From Eudorina sp. 2006-703-Eu-15 (lineage: Eukaryota > Chlorophyta > Chlorophyceae > Chlamydomonadales > Volvocaceae), in the NCBI GenBank assembly GCA_003117195.1, contig BDSI01000090.1, positions 1-64,000 on the forward strand: a stretch of 64,000 nucleotides of DNA. The letters are read 5' to 3'. Numbering within the stretch: the stretch's first letter is position 1; each line of letters begins with the position of its first letter. The notes below the pieces were generated by a model. The model made no database searches and was not told where the DNA came from. It saw only the letters and a list, made by a program, of their open reading frames with translations. Shown in pieces: positions 53,801 to 64,000 of this stretch. Both the position numbers and the translations under genes were made by a program.

Positions 53801-56800
53801 TGTCACAAGCATGTCTCCTGGGGCCGCGAGGTGCCCGAGGGTGCGCGATCGTATGCGGACGAACGTGCAACGGAGGAAGGGGCGCGGGAGGGGGAGGAGG
53901 ATACAGGGACATTGGACGGGAGGGGCGAGGAGGAGCGCCATGGCGTGGCACAAGCAGGGCAGGATGGCGGTGGTCACGTGGACGTCGAGGTGGCGGAGGG
54001 CCGATGGGGCGGCAGCTGGCGGCGGCGGCGGCGCGCTGCGGGAGCGCGCGGGGCCGCAGCAGCAACTGCAGCGGCAACCGCAGCGGGCGCGCCGCCTGCG
54101 CCGCAGCGGCAACGGCTGCCGTCGTCAGCGTGCCGATCCTCTTCGGTCGTGCCACCGTCCTCTCAGAAAGCCAGCGAAGGTTTCGTCCCGGAGCTGTCGG
54201 ACCCGCATGCCTATCATGCGGAGACAGAGGCGGCGGGTGTGGACCCGGAGGCCTGCGGAAGCGGCGGCGCAGCCCGGCCGTCAGTTTTGGGCGAGCGAGC
54301 CGCGGGTGCCCCTGCTGCGGCATCGGGTCCGCTGCTGCCGACAGCAGCGGACGGGGAGGAGGAGCAGGAGGAGGAGGAGGCAGAGGAGGAGGTCCCGTAT
54401 CACCAGGAGAGCAGCTTGGGGCGCGTCCGTGTGCGGGTGAGGCGCCCCCCGGCGGCCGAACAGGAGCCGTCCAGCCCGTGCGAGGACCGTTTGGATGACT
54501 CGCAGGACAGCCCCGACCGGAATAGGTGAGGGCCACTCGGGCTCCTGGACGCGCGGCACTGTCAAACTATATTATAATTTATTTGTTTGCTTTGTGTTTT
54601 GTTTGCTTTTTGTATCGTGGCGCGAGATGGACCAGGTCAGCAGACGCGGCATGAGTTCCTTTCATTACATGCTAGGAAGGAGCCACCCAGATCGTCCATT
54701 TCCACGTCCACGAATTGGGGAGTGCATATCCGCGTCGGTCTCTGCTCTCTCTCCCTCTTTCTCTCTGCGCCTCGCTGTGTAATGCCACTGTGGCTGCTCC
54801 GGCGTGTGTGGCAGGTGGGGCGGCGCCTCCTCGCACGGCGGGAGCAGCCCCAGGGCCTCCACCTACAACCTCGACGACGGGGCATCCGACGTTAATTTCG
54901 GCGACGCTGACACCGACGGGGCCGTCAGCGGCAACGTCTCGCCGCTCCGAGGCTCATCGCCGGCGCCGCCGGCTGCCTCGTCCGCCTCGCCGCCTGACGG
55001 CTCCCTGCCCCCCATCCGGAGAGCTAAATCCCACCCCGTAATATCCAGCATAGTCAATGAGCATGGTGACGAAGGCCAGGACGGGGAACACGCGCCAGAG
55101 GACGAGGAGGAGAGGCCGGCCAGTGCGGCGATGCGGGACGGCGTTCATGGTGCGGCTACTGCCGCCGCTGCGGCCGGCGGGAGCGGCGGCGGAAGCGGCA
55201 GCAGCCTCGGTGCCGCCGCGCAGGTCCCCCAAGGCGAGCGTCGCGCGGACCTCGCGGCCGTCAGGGGCGCCCAGGCGTCGAATTCGGCGGCCACTGGCGA
55301 CACCGCAGCCCGGGGCGGCGGAAGCGGTGCTGGTGCTGCCGCGCCAGGGCCGGGCTTCCCCTCGGCCAAGGTGATGGACCGCGCGCGGAGCCACCAGCTG
55401 GTGCTGTCGGGCGTGACCGGCTGGCATCCCGGGGCGGCCTTGGCGACAGCGGCGTCGTCGCATGCGCACCCGCTGCACGGACAGTCGCTGGCCACACCGG
55501 GCGGCTTTGTGCGCCACTGCAGCCTGTCCACCATGGACCTGCACACCGTTCGCAACAGGTACCTGGGGCCTTGATGAGGCGAAGGCGCGAAGCAAAGCGG
55601 CGGGACCGGCAGGAGGCGGGGGGAGGTTTGGCCCGCGGGGCGGCCTCATAGACGTCGCAGCACAAATCGGGTTCTCAGCACCGCCTCGCTGTTCACGCAG
55701 TCCACCGTGCCCACAGTAGGATGCCCTGCCCGACCGCCGGACTGAGGACTGAGGACACAAGCATCTCTCCCCACACAGCCAAACCCTTATCAGTTCCCTG
55801 GCAGGGATGAACTGCTCGCGGGTCGCTTCGCTTTGAATGAGCTTCCGATCCACAGCCCTCAGGCAGCTGCGCTCACCCGCGGCCGCCCGGTGCTGGCTGG
55901 GTCTGATGCGGCCGCCCCGCGCCGTCTCGCAGCCTCGCAGGAATCCTTCGGATGGGCAGCGTGGCCCACGGGTCGCGACTGACGCCCTCGCCGCGGCCCA
56001 ACCGCGCGCCGTCCGCCGGTGAGTGTGAAGCAGGCTGCGCGTTTGTCAGTGTTTAGACAAGTAACCCAACCCACACCCGATAGCGTGCGTATATATGAGA
56101 GAACTGGCCACGACAACCGAGGAGTCCAGCTCGTCCAGCGTGTGTGTGTATGTATGTGCACGACCTGTGTGCCCCAATGCCGCATGAGTCGGTGGCAACC
56201 CAGCTTGTGCTGAACATGCGTCTTTTTGGAAGACAAGGGGACGACAGCATGCTTTTCGCTGCGACGCTGCTTCCTCCGGTCATGATAGCTTGCATACCTG
56301 CTTGCTTGTTGATCTTGGAGTGTCACGACGCGTTCACGTGTTTGCTACCGTTCGTCGGCGTGTGCGGAATCATGATGTCTGCATCGGCAGGATGTCGGGA
56401 TGCCGAAGTGGTAGGGCACCGCCTCCGCACTCTCCGCGCAGGTCGCATGGGCAGCAGCTGCGGCGCCACGCCCAGCACCGGCGGCAGTCCGTCCACACTG
56501 TCCCGCGTGTTCAGCCAGGCAGCCAGCGAGCACCCGGCAGCGGAGCCGCTCCGGCAACCACCACCACCACCACAACGGCCACAGACGACCCCAAGCACAT
56601 CTGAACAGCAGCAGGAGCAGCAGCAACAACAACAGCATCAACAACAACAAGCGCAATTGCAGCAGCCCTTAGTGCCTTTCGATAATCAGCAGCAGCGACG
56701 CCAGCAGCAGCAGCAGTGCCAGCAGCAGATGTTGCAACTACGGCCGGGTGACCTCGACAGTGATGCCGCTGCCGCCGCCGAGTGCAGCGGGAACGATGCC

Positions 56801-58240
56801 CTGGCTCGCGTTGTCATCAGCGACGCCGCCCCGGGGACGTCTGCAGCAGGGGCGGCGATGGCGGCTGAGACGAGCTGCAGCGCTTGGTTGGCGCGGTCGC
56901 GGTCGCGTGCGCACCACGTCGGGGCAACGCACCACGTCGGGGCAACGCACACGCAGCTCGAGGCGGACGCAGAGGTCGCCTCGTCAGAGCTGCCGCTGCC
57001 GGACCCGGTCACGCCGCCGCCGAAGGCCGCGGCCGGCGGCGGGCAGGCGGCGGCCGCGGGAGTCAGCGGTGGCGGAGCGACGGGGTCACTGCCGCCGCTG
57101 TTCGTGCCGGTCGTGCTGAGGATGGCCGAGGTAAGGACTGAGCGCCTGCCTGCCGCTGTTCGCACCTTCTGCCGTGCATTTCCGTTAAGTGCTTCAAAGA
57201 AGCTTGACACGTGATTGGATACGGCACCTCTCTATGGCGCCTGGTTCTGCGGCATTCCATACCCAGGTATCTCTGCGGCCACCTGGTTAAGGTTGTTGGC
57301 AATACCGTATCGCGCGCCTTCGAGCACGCCGGCATAGGGTCCCGTCGCCCTCGGAATCTATGCAACCCTCACGCAGGCCGACCATCGTCTGGCGCTCGAG
57401 GACAACACGGGCGTGTACGACAGGACCGGCGGCAGCGACAGCGCCCCGGCCTTCGCCAGCGGTGAGGGCCCGCTGTTCAAGGGCCAGGGCCACGGCCAGG
57501 GCCAGGGCGAGCTGGACACACCCGGGCCCGAGGAAGTGCTTCGCCGGGCTCAGGCCCTGCAGCAGTACCTGTGCAGCTTCGAGGGGCAGGTGAGGGAGCC
57601 GCCGTGTACCGTGTGGGCTGTGCAGGTGGCGTGTGCGCCCATGTGCTAATGGATACGAGGATACGTGTGCCAGAGGGGCTCTGCTTCCCAGGGATGGGAA
57701 AGCTGGGCTCGTGCGTGAGGAGGCGGCATTTCAACACGCTTGCTTGGACGACACGCGCAGGGCATGCCGGTGGTGGATGTGACGTACGGCAATTTTGGCG
57801 AGGCTCTGGACGTGCTCCACGAGTACGTGCTGATGTGCATCCAGGTGGGCGCGGACGGCCTTGGGTGGCCGCGGCCAACGCGTGGTGGAGATCCTTTCGT
57901 TTCCTTTCCTTGGGACGGCTATGGATGTGACGTCGCCGGGAGGAGACGAACCCGATGGGCCATACCGGCTGCCCCACCAGCCAATATGCCCCGCCCCCCT
58001 CCTGCGGAGCTGTTCCATGATACGGTGCAAGCGAACAGGGATGATGTCGCAGCTGCAGGCGCGCTGCTGCTCAGGCCCGCTGTGACGCCGGAGTCCCCAC
58101 GGTGGTTACGTGTACGGTAAAACTGACAGATTTTGTTGACCACTGTCCGCGTGCAGACGGCCATGGAGCAGTTGTACGAAAGCCGGTCGGGCGAGTTGGA
58201 CGCGGCGGCGGCGGCGGCAGCAGCGTCCGCAGCTCTGTGA
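50828..58240 (+). CDS. LPA1: P-loop kinase-like protein of the LPA1 / 2-phosphoglycerate kinase family
   Basis: Twelve exons with matching phases: 50982-51047, 51267-51408, 51756-51832, 52185-52595, 52858-52932, 53231-54525, 54815-55558, 55933-56018, 56442-57130, 57377-57589, 57761-57844 and 58157-58240 (1,321 residues), plus an unresolved 5' exon from about ATG 50828 with likely frameshifts. Walker A GAPCTGKS is residues 65-72, its second Gly codon split by an intron. TDVICELMRRG and SECRLVRRALQGDF follow; VEGVHLDPS is at 242-250. After about 940 low-complexity residues come FVPVVLRMAE, ALQQYLCSFEGQ and GMPVVDVTYGNFGEALDVLH. These blocks in this order match plant LPA1, needed for normal phytic acid levels, and archaeal 2-phosphoglycerate kinase, which makes 2,3-bisphosphoglycerate. 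The exact substrate here is unknown. Exon 9 has an in-frame duplication HHVGATHHVGAT. Confidence 0.8.
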
Positions 58241-59924
58241 GGAGTTCGGGGCGACGGGAGCTAGGCGGACATCCCACAGGCGTCGTGCCGATGGTTGTAC
58301 CAATGTGTGACTCAGCCTTACCAGGCATGCAGTGAAGTATTTGGCGCCCACGCTCAACGTACCGTGATGTAGCTAGGGCAATCAGGCAGGAAGGCGGCGG
58401 CGCCAGCAGCAGGTACGGCAGCAGCATCTGCGCGTCAGCGGTAGGAGCAGCAGGAACGTCATTGAGCATTTGCATCAGTGGTAGCAGCATTGGCAACAGG
58501 AGCAGCACGAGCAGCAGCAGCAGCGACGGCAATGAACAGCAATTTTTTAATTTACGAGGAAGGAGCAAGGGCCGCTCTCATGTCTGCAGGCGGTCAAGAA
58601 CAGGGGCCGTTGCATTTGCAGCTGCACCGCCTCAGCACCTCCCTTCCGCTGCGGCGTCTTTATTCATGCCTCCGGGGGTACCGTCACTGCCACTGGGCCA
58701 CAGCACTGCATAATGTTTGAGGGTGGAAGGGATCGCAGGGCCACGTTAGGCAGCGCGGTAGCTTTCAGTGGACGCATATCAGCGCAGCAGTGTTGCGGTG
58801 CGTCGGCGGTGCGCAGCGGCCTCGCCTGTGTGCCTCGAGGCAGCTCGACCCGCGCAGGGTCAAGCATGCTGCATGCAAGGCTTTGAAACAAATGTTTAAG
58901 AACGTGGAGACGTCTTGGCGTAGGTGGTGTTCATCGCCTTCATTGTGCCGGGACGGGGGCGGTCGGCATTGTTTGTCGGCAGTGCGCAGCTGTTGGCACG
59001 GGGAGGGCCGTGCGTGTGTTGCGTGGCTGGGCGCGCCACGCCTGTTCAATTGTGATGCGCGCAGTGCATCAGGATTTGGGTAAGCCTTCAGTTATAAACC
59101 TGAGATGTACGGGTGCCCATGCAGTGTCTAGTAGTATAACGGTCCCTTCAGAGGGACGCCCGGCAGGGCTTGATGCCCAAGGGGGGATGGCGGGGTGGCG
59201 GGGAGAGCAGAAGTGGTTGCGGCGGAGATTTTACTTGCAGGAAGGGCAAGGCGGCTTTTGTGTGTGCAGACGGATGGGGCTGTCAGGAAAAGTGAGTTCA
59301 CATGCTGCTTACTGATTATGTGAATGAGAGCCGCCGCAAAGCTGCCGAGTGGTGACGCGGACCACACCGTTCCCGGCGGGGATGTATGACTGGCGGTCAA
59401 TTAGCCGTCTTTTGAAGGAATGCACGATGGGGTGCCGTTTCCAGGGAGTAGAGGACGGCACACGTGCTCACGGGAGTAGCCTGGGTACGAGGCAGCACTT
59501 AACCCACGTCAATGCGCGATGCCATCCTATGGGTCCGTATGTCAGTTTGTGCAGCATGAGCCACTGTTTTCCCAATTTGTCCGTGGCAACCCGGTATACG
59601 GTAGCAAGATTGACGGTAGCAACCTTGTGTCCGGCAGCAATCACTTCTGGTTTGACCCGAAGCGAGCTAAACGGTTTGGGATATACGCAGGCTAATACTA
59701 TAGCGTAACTATCATACTTTGCGGTCACCTGACAATTGAAGTAAACTACCGTACCCTTAGTATTGCTCGTCCACATTTAAACACATTCCAACGCGGATTA
59801 ACCCAGCATACAGTCGATAGTTACGAGAAATACAATCGGAGCCCCAGTCCTTGCACAAATTGTTTCCAAGATGACAGCAGACAGCTTGCCTCGCGCATCT
59901 TTGTTTTAGGGCCCAGCACAGTGA
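58241..59924. other. Intergenic region between LPA1-like and NUP42-like genes
   Basis: About 1.7 kb between two rightward genes, so it must contain the 3' UTR of the first and the promoter of the second. I found no TGTAA soon after 58240. GCAGCAG-rich sequence lies at 58395-58530. A 58-codon protein-like ORF at 59519-59695 is listed separately. Confidence 0.45.
59519..59695 (+). CDS. Small 58-codon ORF, doubtful
   Basis: ATG to TAA frame with protein-like composition, MPSYGSVCQFVQHEPLF at the start and FWFDPKRAKRFGIYAG at the end. The frame stays open upstream to a TAG about 17 codons before. The surrounding DNA is AT-richer than the neighbouring exons. I do not recognise it. It could be a decayed exon, a small gene or chance. 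Confidence 0.15.
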   Translation: MPSYGSVCQFVQHEPLFSQFVRGNPVYGSKIDGSNLVSGSNHFWFDPKRAKRFGIYAG

Positions 59925-62900
59925 ATGTCCTTTCGGTCAGGGGGAAGAGGTATTTAATTAATGAATTGATCAATAAACATTTCAGCAGTTCCAGTAGCCT
60001 TGTGTGTTCGTCCGCGCAGGCGGAGGCTGGACCGGGGGCGGCCGTGGTGGAGGCGGAGGTGGAGGTGGAGGGCAATGGAATGGTGGCGGCGGCAACAGGG
60101 GTGGAGGAGGTGGCGGCGGCTGGGGTAACCAGGTTTGTAGTCCGCGCAGCGTGACCGATTGCCCACCCAGACCTATTCCGCCTGACCCGCCGTCCCCTCC
60201 TCCTTGGCCTTCTGTTTTGGAACATCTCTCGGCCCCCCAGGGCGGGAACCGTGGCAACGACGGATGGCAGAACCAAGGTGGGCGCACATTTGGTTCCCTC
60301 CAAGCACTGGGTCAGGCGCACAAACCGCTCGTACTCCAGACGGGTGACGGCAGTCGTGGCCGCTGGTCATGTGTGGTATGAACTGCGAAACCCAAAATCC
60401 GAGGCACCCCAGGAGGCTGCTCGCTGCCCCGTGTTACAGATCCCCGGGTGGGACAGATCCCCTCGTCCGGGGTCGACCGAGCCCACATCCCGCCCTCGGC
60501 TCCCTCCCTCGCAGGTAACCGCTACAATGGCAGCCAACACCCACCGCCTCCCCACCACTACCAACATCAGCAGCAGGGCGGCGGTGGCGGCAGGTGTGCG
60601 CAACCGGCCCCACACGGACCGGCAGAGGGGGGGATGTCCGGTCGGTGTCGCGCTGGCACTTGTCATGTTCGGGTCCGCTCCTTTAAATCGGTGTTAGCAC
60701 CCCGGGGGTGAACAACCTGGGGTCCATTTCCCGAGCGGTTCCCTCATCCTAAGAGGGGGCAACGGACCGCCGCAGCAACTTGAGAAGCAACGTGACCATG
60801 GCGTCTGTGCTGCTAGTCCGTGAAGAGTTGCAGTTCCCCACCCTCAACACCGACCGATGGGTCGCCCCTGCTGGTGAGCCCCGCGTACCTGTCGGCTCCT
60901 CAACTTAGCTACTGAACTGTTGCTGATTACCGATGCGCGCTGTTGATGTTGTCGTCGTCGCTGTCGTCGTTGTTGTTGTTGTTGTTGCTCGTGGTGATGG
61001 TGATGGTGTGGTGGTGGTGGCGTCAACCGGGTTTGTTCCTCAGGGGCGGCGGTGGCGGCAGCTCCCGGCCGCAAGAGACACCGGAGGAGGCGGTGCGCAA
61101 CGACCTGCAGACCGAGAAGCCCATCTGGCTGCTCAGCTGCTACAGCCACGCGCGCGAGGGCGCCAACGACCTGACGGGCGACGTGTCGTTCGAGGAGGTC
61201 AGGTGGTCCAACCTGCAGGTGTGTGCCGGGTGTGAATGGGGTGAGGAGGGGAGGGGATATCCCACCCCGTACGTGGGGCCGCTGTCTAAGGGCCCGTCGG
61301 GGCGTTGGCGGCCGCGGATACGTGCAAGGAGGGGGCAACGAGCTGACTGATGGCTGACCCGATACCGCACCAGGGCCTTCCCCTGTTCTTAACTCCGCCT
61401 GTCCCGTACCCAGCCCGTACCGTCGGCGCTGCATGACTGCTTGTGACTAACAACGTGCCCTCAGCCGCACGCACTGAGCGGCTGAAACGGTGTCCGAAAC
61501 TGAAACTCAGACACGCTCAATGCCCTATCTGGGTCCCCAGGACCTTCGGGCCCACCGCACGCCGCTGTCCATCAACGCGGACTTCAAGGGCGCCGTGCGG
61601 GCCAAGCAGGAGGAGTTCAATGCGCTGCTGGCGGTGAGAGGGCGGGCTGCTGCAGGCGGGCTGGACGGGCCTGCGGGTGCCCGCATGTCGGAGCAAATGT
61701 TGATGGGGTGTGTGGGGAGGGTGGGCGGCGACCAGAGGAATCGTGTGATGACGCGCGCACTCGAGGGAGGGCCGGGTCGGCTCGACAGCGATGGTGGGTG
61801 CATTGACGATGGTGCCTACGCCGCCATATGCCCACGTTGCCGGAGCCGATTGCGGTGCAGCTTCTCAGTGCGATGGACGACCCCAAACGGTGACCCGGCA
61901 AGGAACCCTGGTCAGGTCCCGTCACGGGGCCCCAGGGGCACGTCCGCGAGCAGGTCCATACGTCTTGTCTATTTGTCTGTCTGCATCTGGCATGATAACA
62001 TCCCGGGGTCGTTCTGGGCTGCTTGTTTTCCGCGTCCATACCCCCCCTTCTGCTCACACACACCCATGCCCGTCCTGCGATGCAGCGTGCCCGAGACCGG
62101 CGGGGCGGCGCGCTGCCCTCCCTGGGAGGCCAGCCCATCCACGTGCAGAACGCCTGGCTGGCGCAGTTCCTGACCCCCGGAGTGGGGCAGCCGCAACCGC
62201 AGATGGGAGGAGGTGAGGCGAGTGGGGAGCAGCGCCAACAGTGCATGTGTAGGCGGGTAGGGTGGGGCTGACAATGTGAGCTGGCCTGCATGTGCGGAGA
62301 TATCGATTGATCGGGATGTGGGTATGGACGCCGTGGAGTGCCATCCATTCCACTACCTTTTGTCGTTCGTTCCGCTCGGAGTGCTGACGCAGAGCTAAGG
62401 ATGAATTTGGATGTGGCCGGAGGGGTTTCGTTCGGGGAGCGAGCAAGCGGATGGACGGGAGGACAGGCGGGACGAGTGCCGAGTGGCGGCAGCCGCCGGA
62501 CGTCAAATAGAGACCTTTGGGCAAGTGGCCACACCAGCAAGCCCGCCCCGCCACGTCACGGCCAGGGACCGTCGCGCTCCTGCTGTTGTTTGCCACGACA
62601 CGCCTGCTGTGGCCCCACCACGCGCCCTGGCCCTCGGCTCTCCGCGACGCATAGGATTTGGTGCCCCGGGGCAGCCCCAACCGGGCGGCTTTGGCTTTGG
62701 GCAAGCCGCCCAGCCGCAGCTGCTGCCCGCGGCGCCCGGCGGGTTCGGAACCGCCCCAACCGGGTTTGGGCAGCCTGCACCCACCGCCGGCTTTGGCCAA
62801 CCTGCAGCGGCGGTCGGCTTCGGCCAGCCGGCGGCAGCAGGGCCAGCTTTCGCGCAAGCTGGCGGTTTCGGAGCAGCGCCGGGCGGCGGCTTCGGAGCGC

Positions 62901-63699
62901 CTCCGCAGATGCCTCAAACGGGTTTCGGACACCCTGCGCCGGGGGCACCCTTCGGTCAGCCCGGTGGTGGTGGTTTCCAGTCGGGCGGTGGAGGCTTTGG
63001 TGCGGCGGCCGCTGGCCCCGCGAAAGGTGAGCGGCGGGGCCGTGGGTGGGATTGCGACACACCGGGAAGGTGTACGATGCCGACCCGCCTGCTGGGGGCA
63101 CGGCTACAGCTGGCACCTAGGAGGTGTGCCCACGGGTCGCCGGCGGTTAACCCACAGCCTTCAGGGCGCTTTTTGGATGACAGGGGGTTACTTACCAGGT
63201 GAAAGGAGAGATGTTGTTGGACACGGATGAATGCAGCTAGGCTGCTCTCGTTCTTGGGCGTCCCACAAGTGCCACAACATGCCGGCGCTGCCGTACAGGT
63301 TCGTGGGCGGGGCAAGGCAGCTTCGGAGGGACCAGGCTAGCCGCCAGCCAGGCGCCCGCAACGGTGTTTGGTCAGAGCGTGGGCGCCCAGCCGGCGGCCC
63401 CCAATGCCTTCATGGGCGGCGGCTTCGTGCCCACACCGGCAGCTGGGCAGCAGGCCCTTCCGGGCTTCACCCAACCGGCGGGCACCTCCGGGCCGTTACA
63501 GGGCTTCGGCTCACCCGCGATGGTCGCCCCAGCTGTGCCTGGGGCACCGCCCTTCGGAATGGCGCCGGCGGCGGCGGCCCCCGCGGCAAGCGCGCCGGCG
63601 ACCGAGGGCGGTGCGACTGCCGCCGGAGGTGGGGCGACAGCGGGCCCAAGGGAAGACGAGCTGCAGGCGTTCAAGGCCGCAACGTTCACGCTGGGCACG
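59925..63699 (+). CDS. NUP42: RGG/FG-repeat nucleoporin, NUP42/plant ZC3H-type, 3' end outside window
   Basis: Nine exons with matching phases: 59925-59949, 60020-60132, 60241-60277, 60515-60593, 61044-61218, 61541-61633, 62086-62212, 62655-63026 and 63299-63699 (474 residues so far). The start MSFRSGGRGGGW leads into an RGG/Gly-rich stretch. Then comes a block, DLQTEKPIWLLSCYSH and LTGDVSFEEVRW, which I recognise from plant CCCH-type nucleoporins, followed by NADFKGAVRAKQEEFNALL. Exons 8-9 hold about 16 FG dipeptides. The last residues, DELQAFKAATFTLG, match the C-terminal motif of NUP42/NUPL2, which binds GLE1 for mRNA export; the following IP/PPP part should lie in an exon beyond 64000. 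No CCCH finger is visible at the N-terminus. Exon 8 uses a TAG acceptor. If the donor at 63700 were ignored, the frame would end at 63801. Confidence 0.7.
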
Positions 63700-64000
63700 G
63701 TAGGTCGTTACGGGGGGTTTGGTTACGCGGGTGTGTGTGGATCTGGGCTGATGCCGCACTGTACGTGCGGAACTCGTGGGTCGCCGTTTGCCCGGGTTTA
63801 ATGACGACTGACGCAGGCCACCAGGTGTGTGGCCCCTCATGATGACGACTCAAGCTCGCCTCGACCTCGCGCACTTCACAGCTCATCACGCTGCCCGGTG
63901 GACCCCGACAGCGCCATTACATTAAATTACATGAACCGGCGGGCCTCAGAAGTCCGTCCGGCGGCCGCACTCAACACTCCTACGGAGGTGTGCCTGGGTG
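63700..64000 (+). other. Presumed last intron of the NUP42-like gene and window edge
   Basis: Follows a GTAGGT donor. A frame after the acceptor GACGCAG near 63815 stays open to the window end, but it lacks the IP-PPP motif expected at the C-terminus of the family, so I did not add it as an exon. Confidence 0.35.

Noticed and set aside
53592..54536. Arg-rich plus-strand and Pro-rich minus-strand frames of about 280 codons
   Set aside because: Shadows of exon 6 of the LPA1-like gene, whose frame is fixed by splice phases on both sides.
62054..62932. 292-codon minus-strand frame
   Set aside because: Antisense to the FG-repeat exons of the nucleoporin gene and rich in Arg/Gly as expected of a shadow.

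Overview
The window looks like a chromosome end of a green alga of the Chlamydomonadales (volvocine-like). Reasons: very GC-rich coding DNA broken into many short exons with GTGAGT/GTGCGC-type donors and CGCAG-type acceptors; proteins rich in poly-Ala, poly-Gly, poly-Pro and poly-Gln; abundant (AC)n and (GGGT)n microsatellites; TGTAA polyadenylation-type words after some genes; and conserved protein blocks that look most plant-like. The species cannot be named from the sequence alone.

Region 1 (1-26929) is a head-to-tail tandem array of ten copies of a ~2.73 kb unit (the last one truncated), more than 99% identical by eye. Copies fall into two sub-families, units 1-6 and units 7-10. Each unit carries a TATA-like box, a 13-bp hairpin, a 67-codon ORF with a Kozak-like start, a block of degenerate nested sub-repeats and a second 10-bp hairpin. 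The array ends in a 37-nt mixed telomere-like tract (26930-26966, C-rich on the + strand, so an end facing left) sandwiched between copies of a 15-mer taken from the array. I read this as a subtelomere with a scar of an ancient chromosome end or break repair at its inner edge.

Region 2 (26998-29231) has no convincing gene; it holds a tRNA-like/SINE-like segment with a good Pol III box B on the minus strand.

Region 3 (29232-64000) is ordinary gene territory with five spliced genes. (a) A GPATCH8-like G-patch plus C2H2 zinc-finger protein (-), whose first intron appears to be GC-AG. (b) Divergent from it across ~0.5 kb, an unrecognised 651-residue protein with coiled-coil-like ends (+), whose introns are full of microsatellites. 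Genes a and b each carry one copy of a 197-bp dispersed element in an intron, inverted relative to each other. (c) A ~1,426-residue Gln-rich protein (-). (d) A large P-loop protein of the 2-phosphoglycerate kinase/LPA1 family (+), in which about 940 low-complexity residues separate the conserved blocks. (e) An RGG/FG-repeat nucleoporin resembling NUP42/plant CCCH-type nucleoporins but without a visible CCCH finger (+, 3' end beyond the window). The genes do not form an operon or an obvious pathway; a and e belong to nuclear RNA processing/export families, d to phosphate metabolism.

Exon models were built by hand from splice consensus and reading phase; no transcript or database evidence was available.
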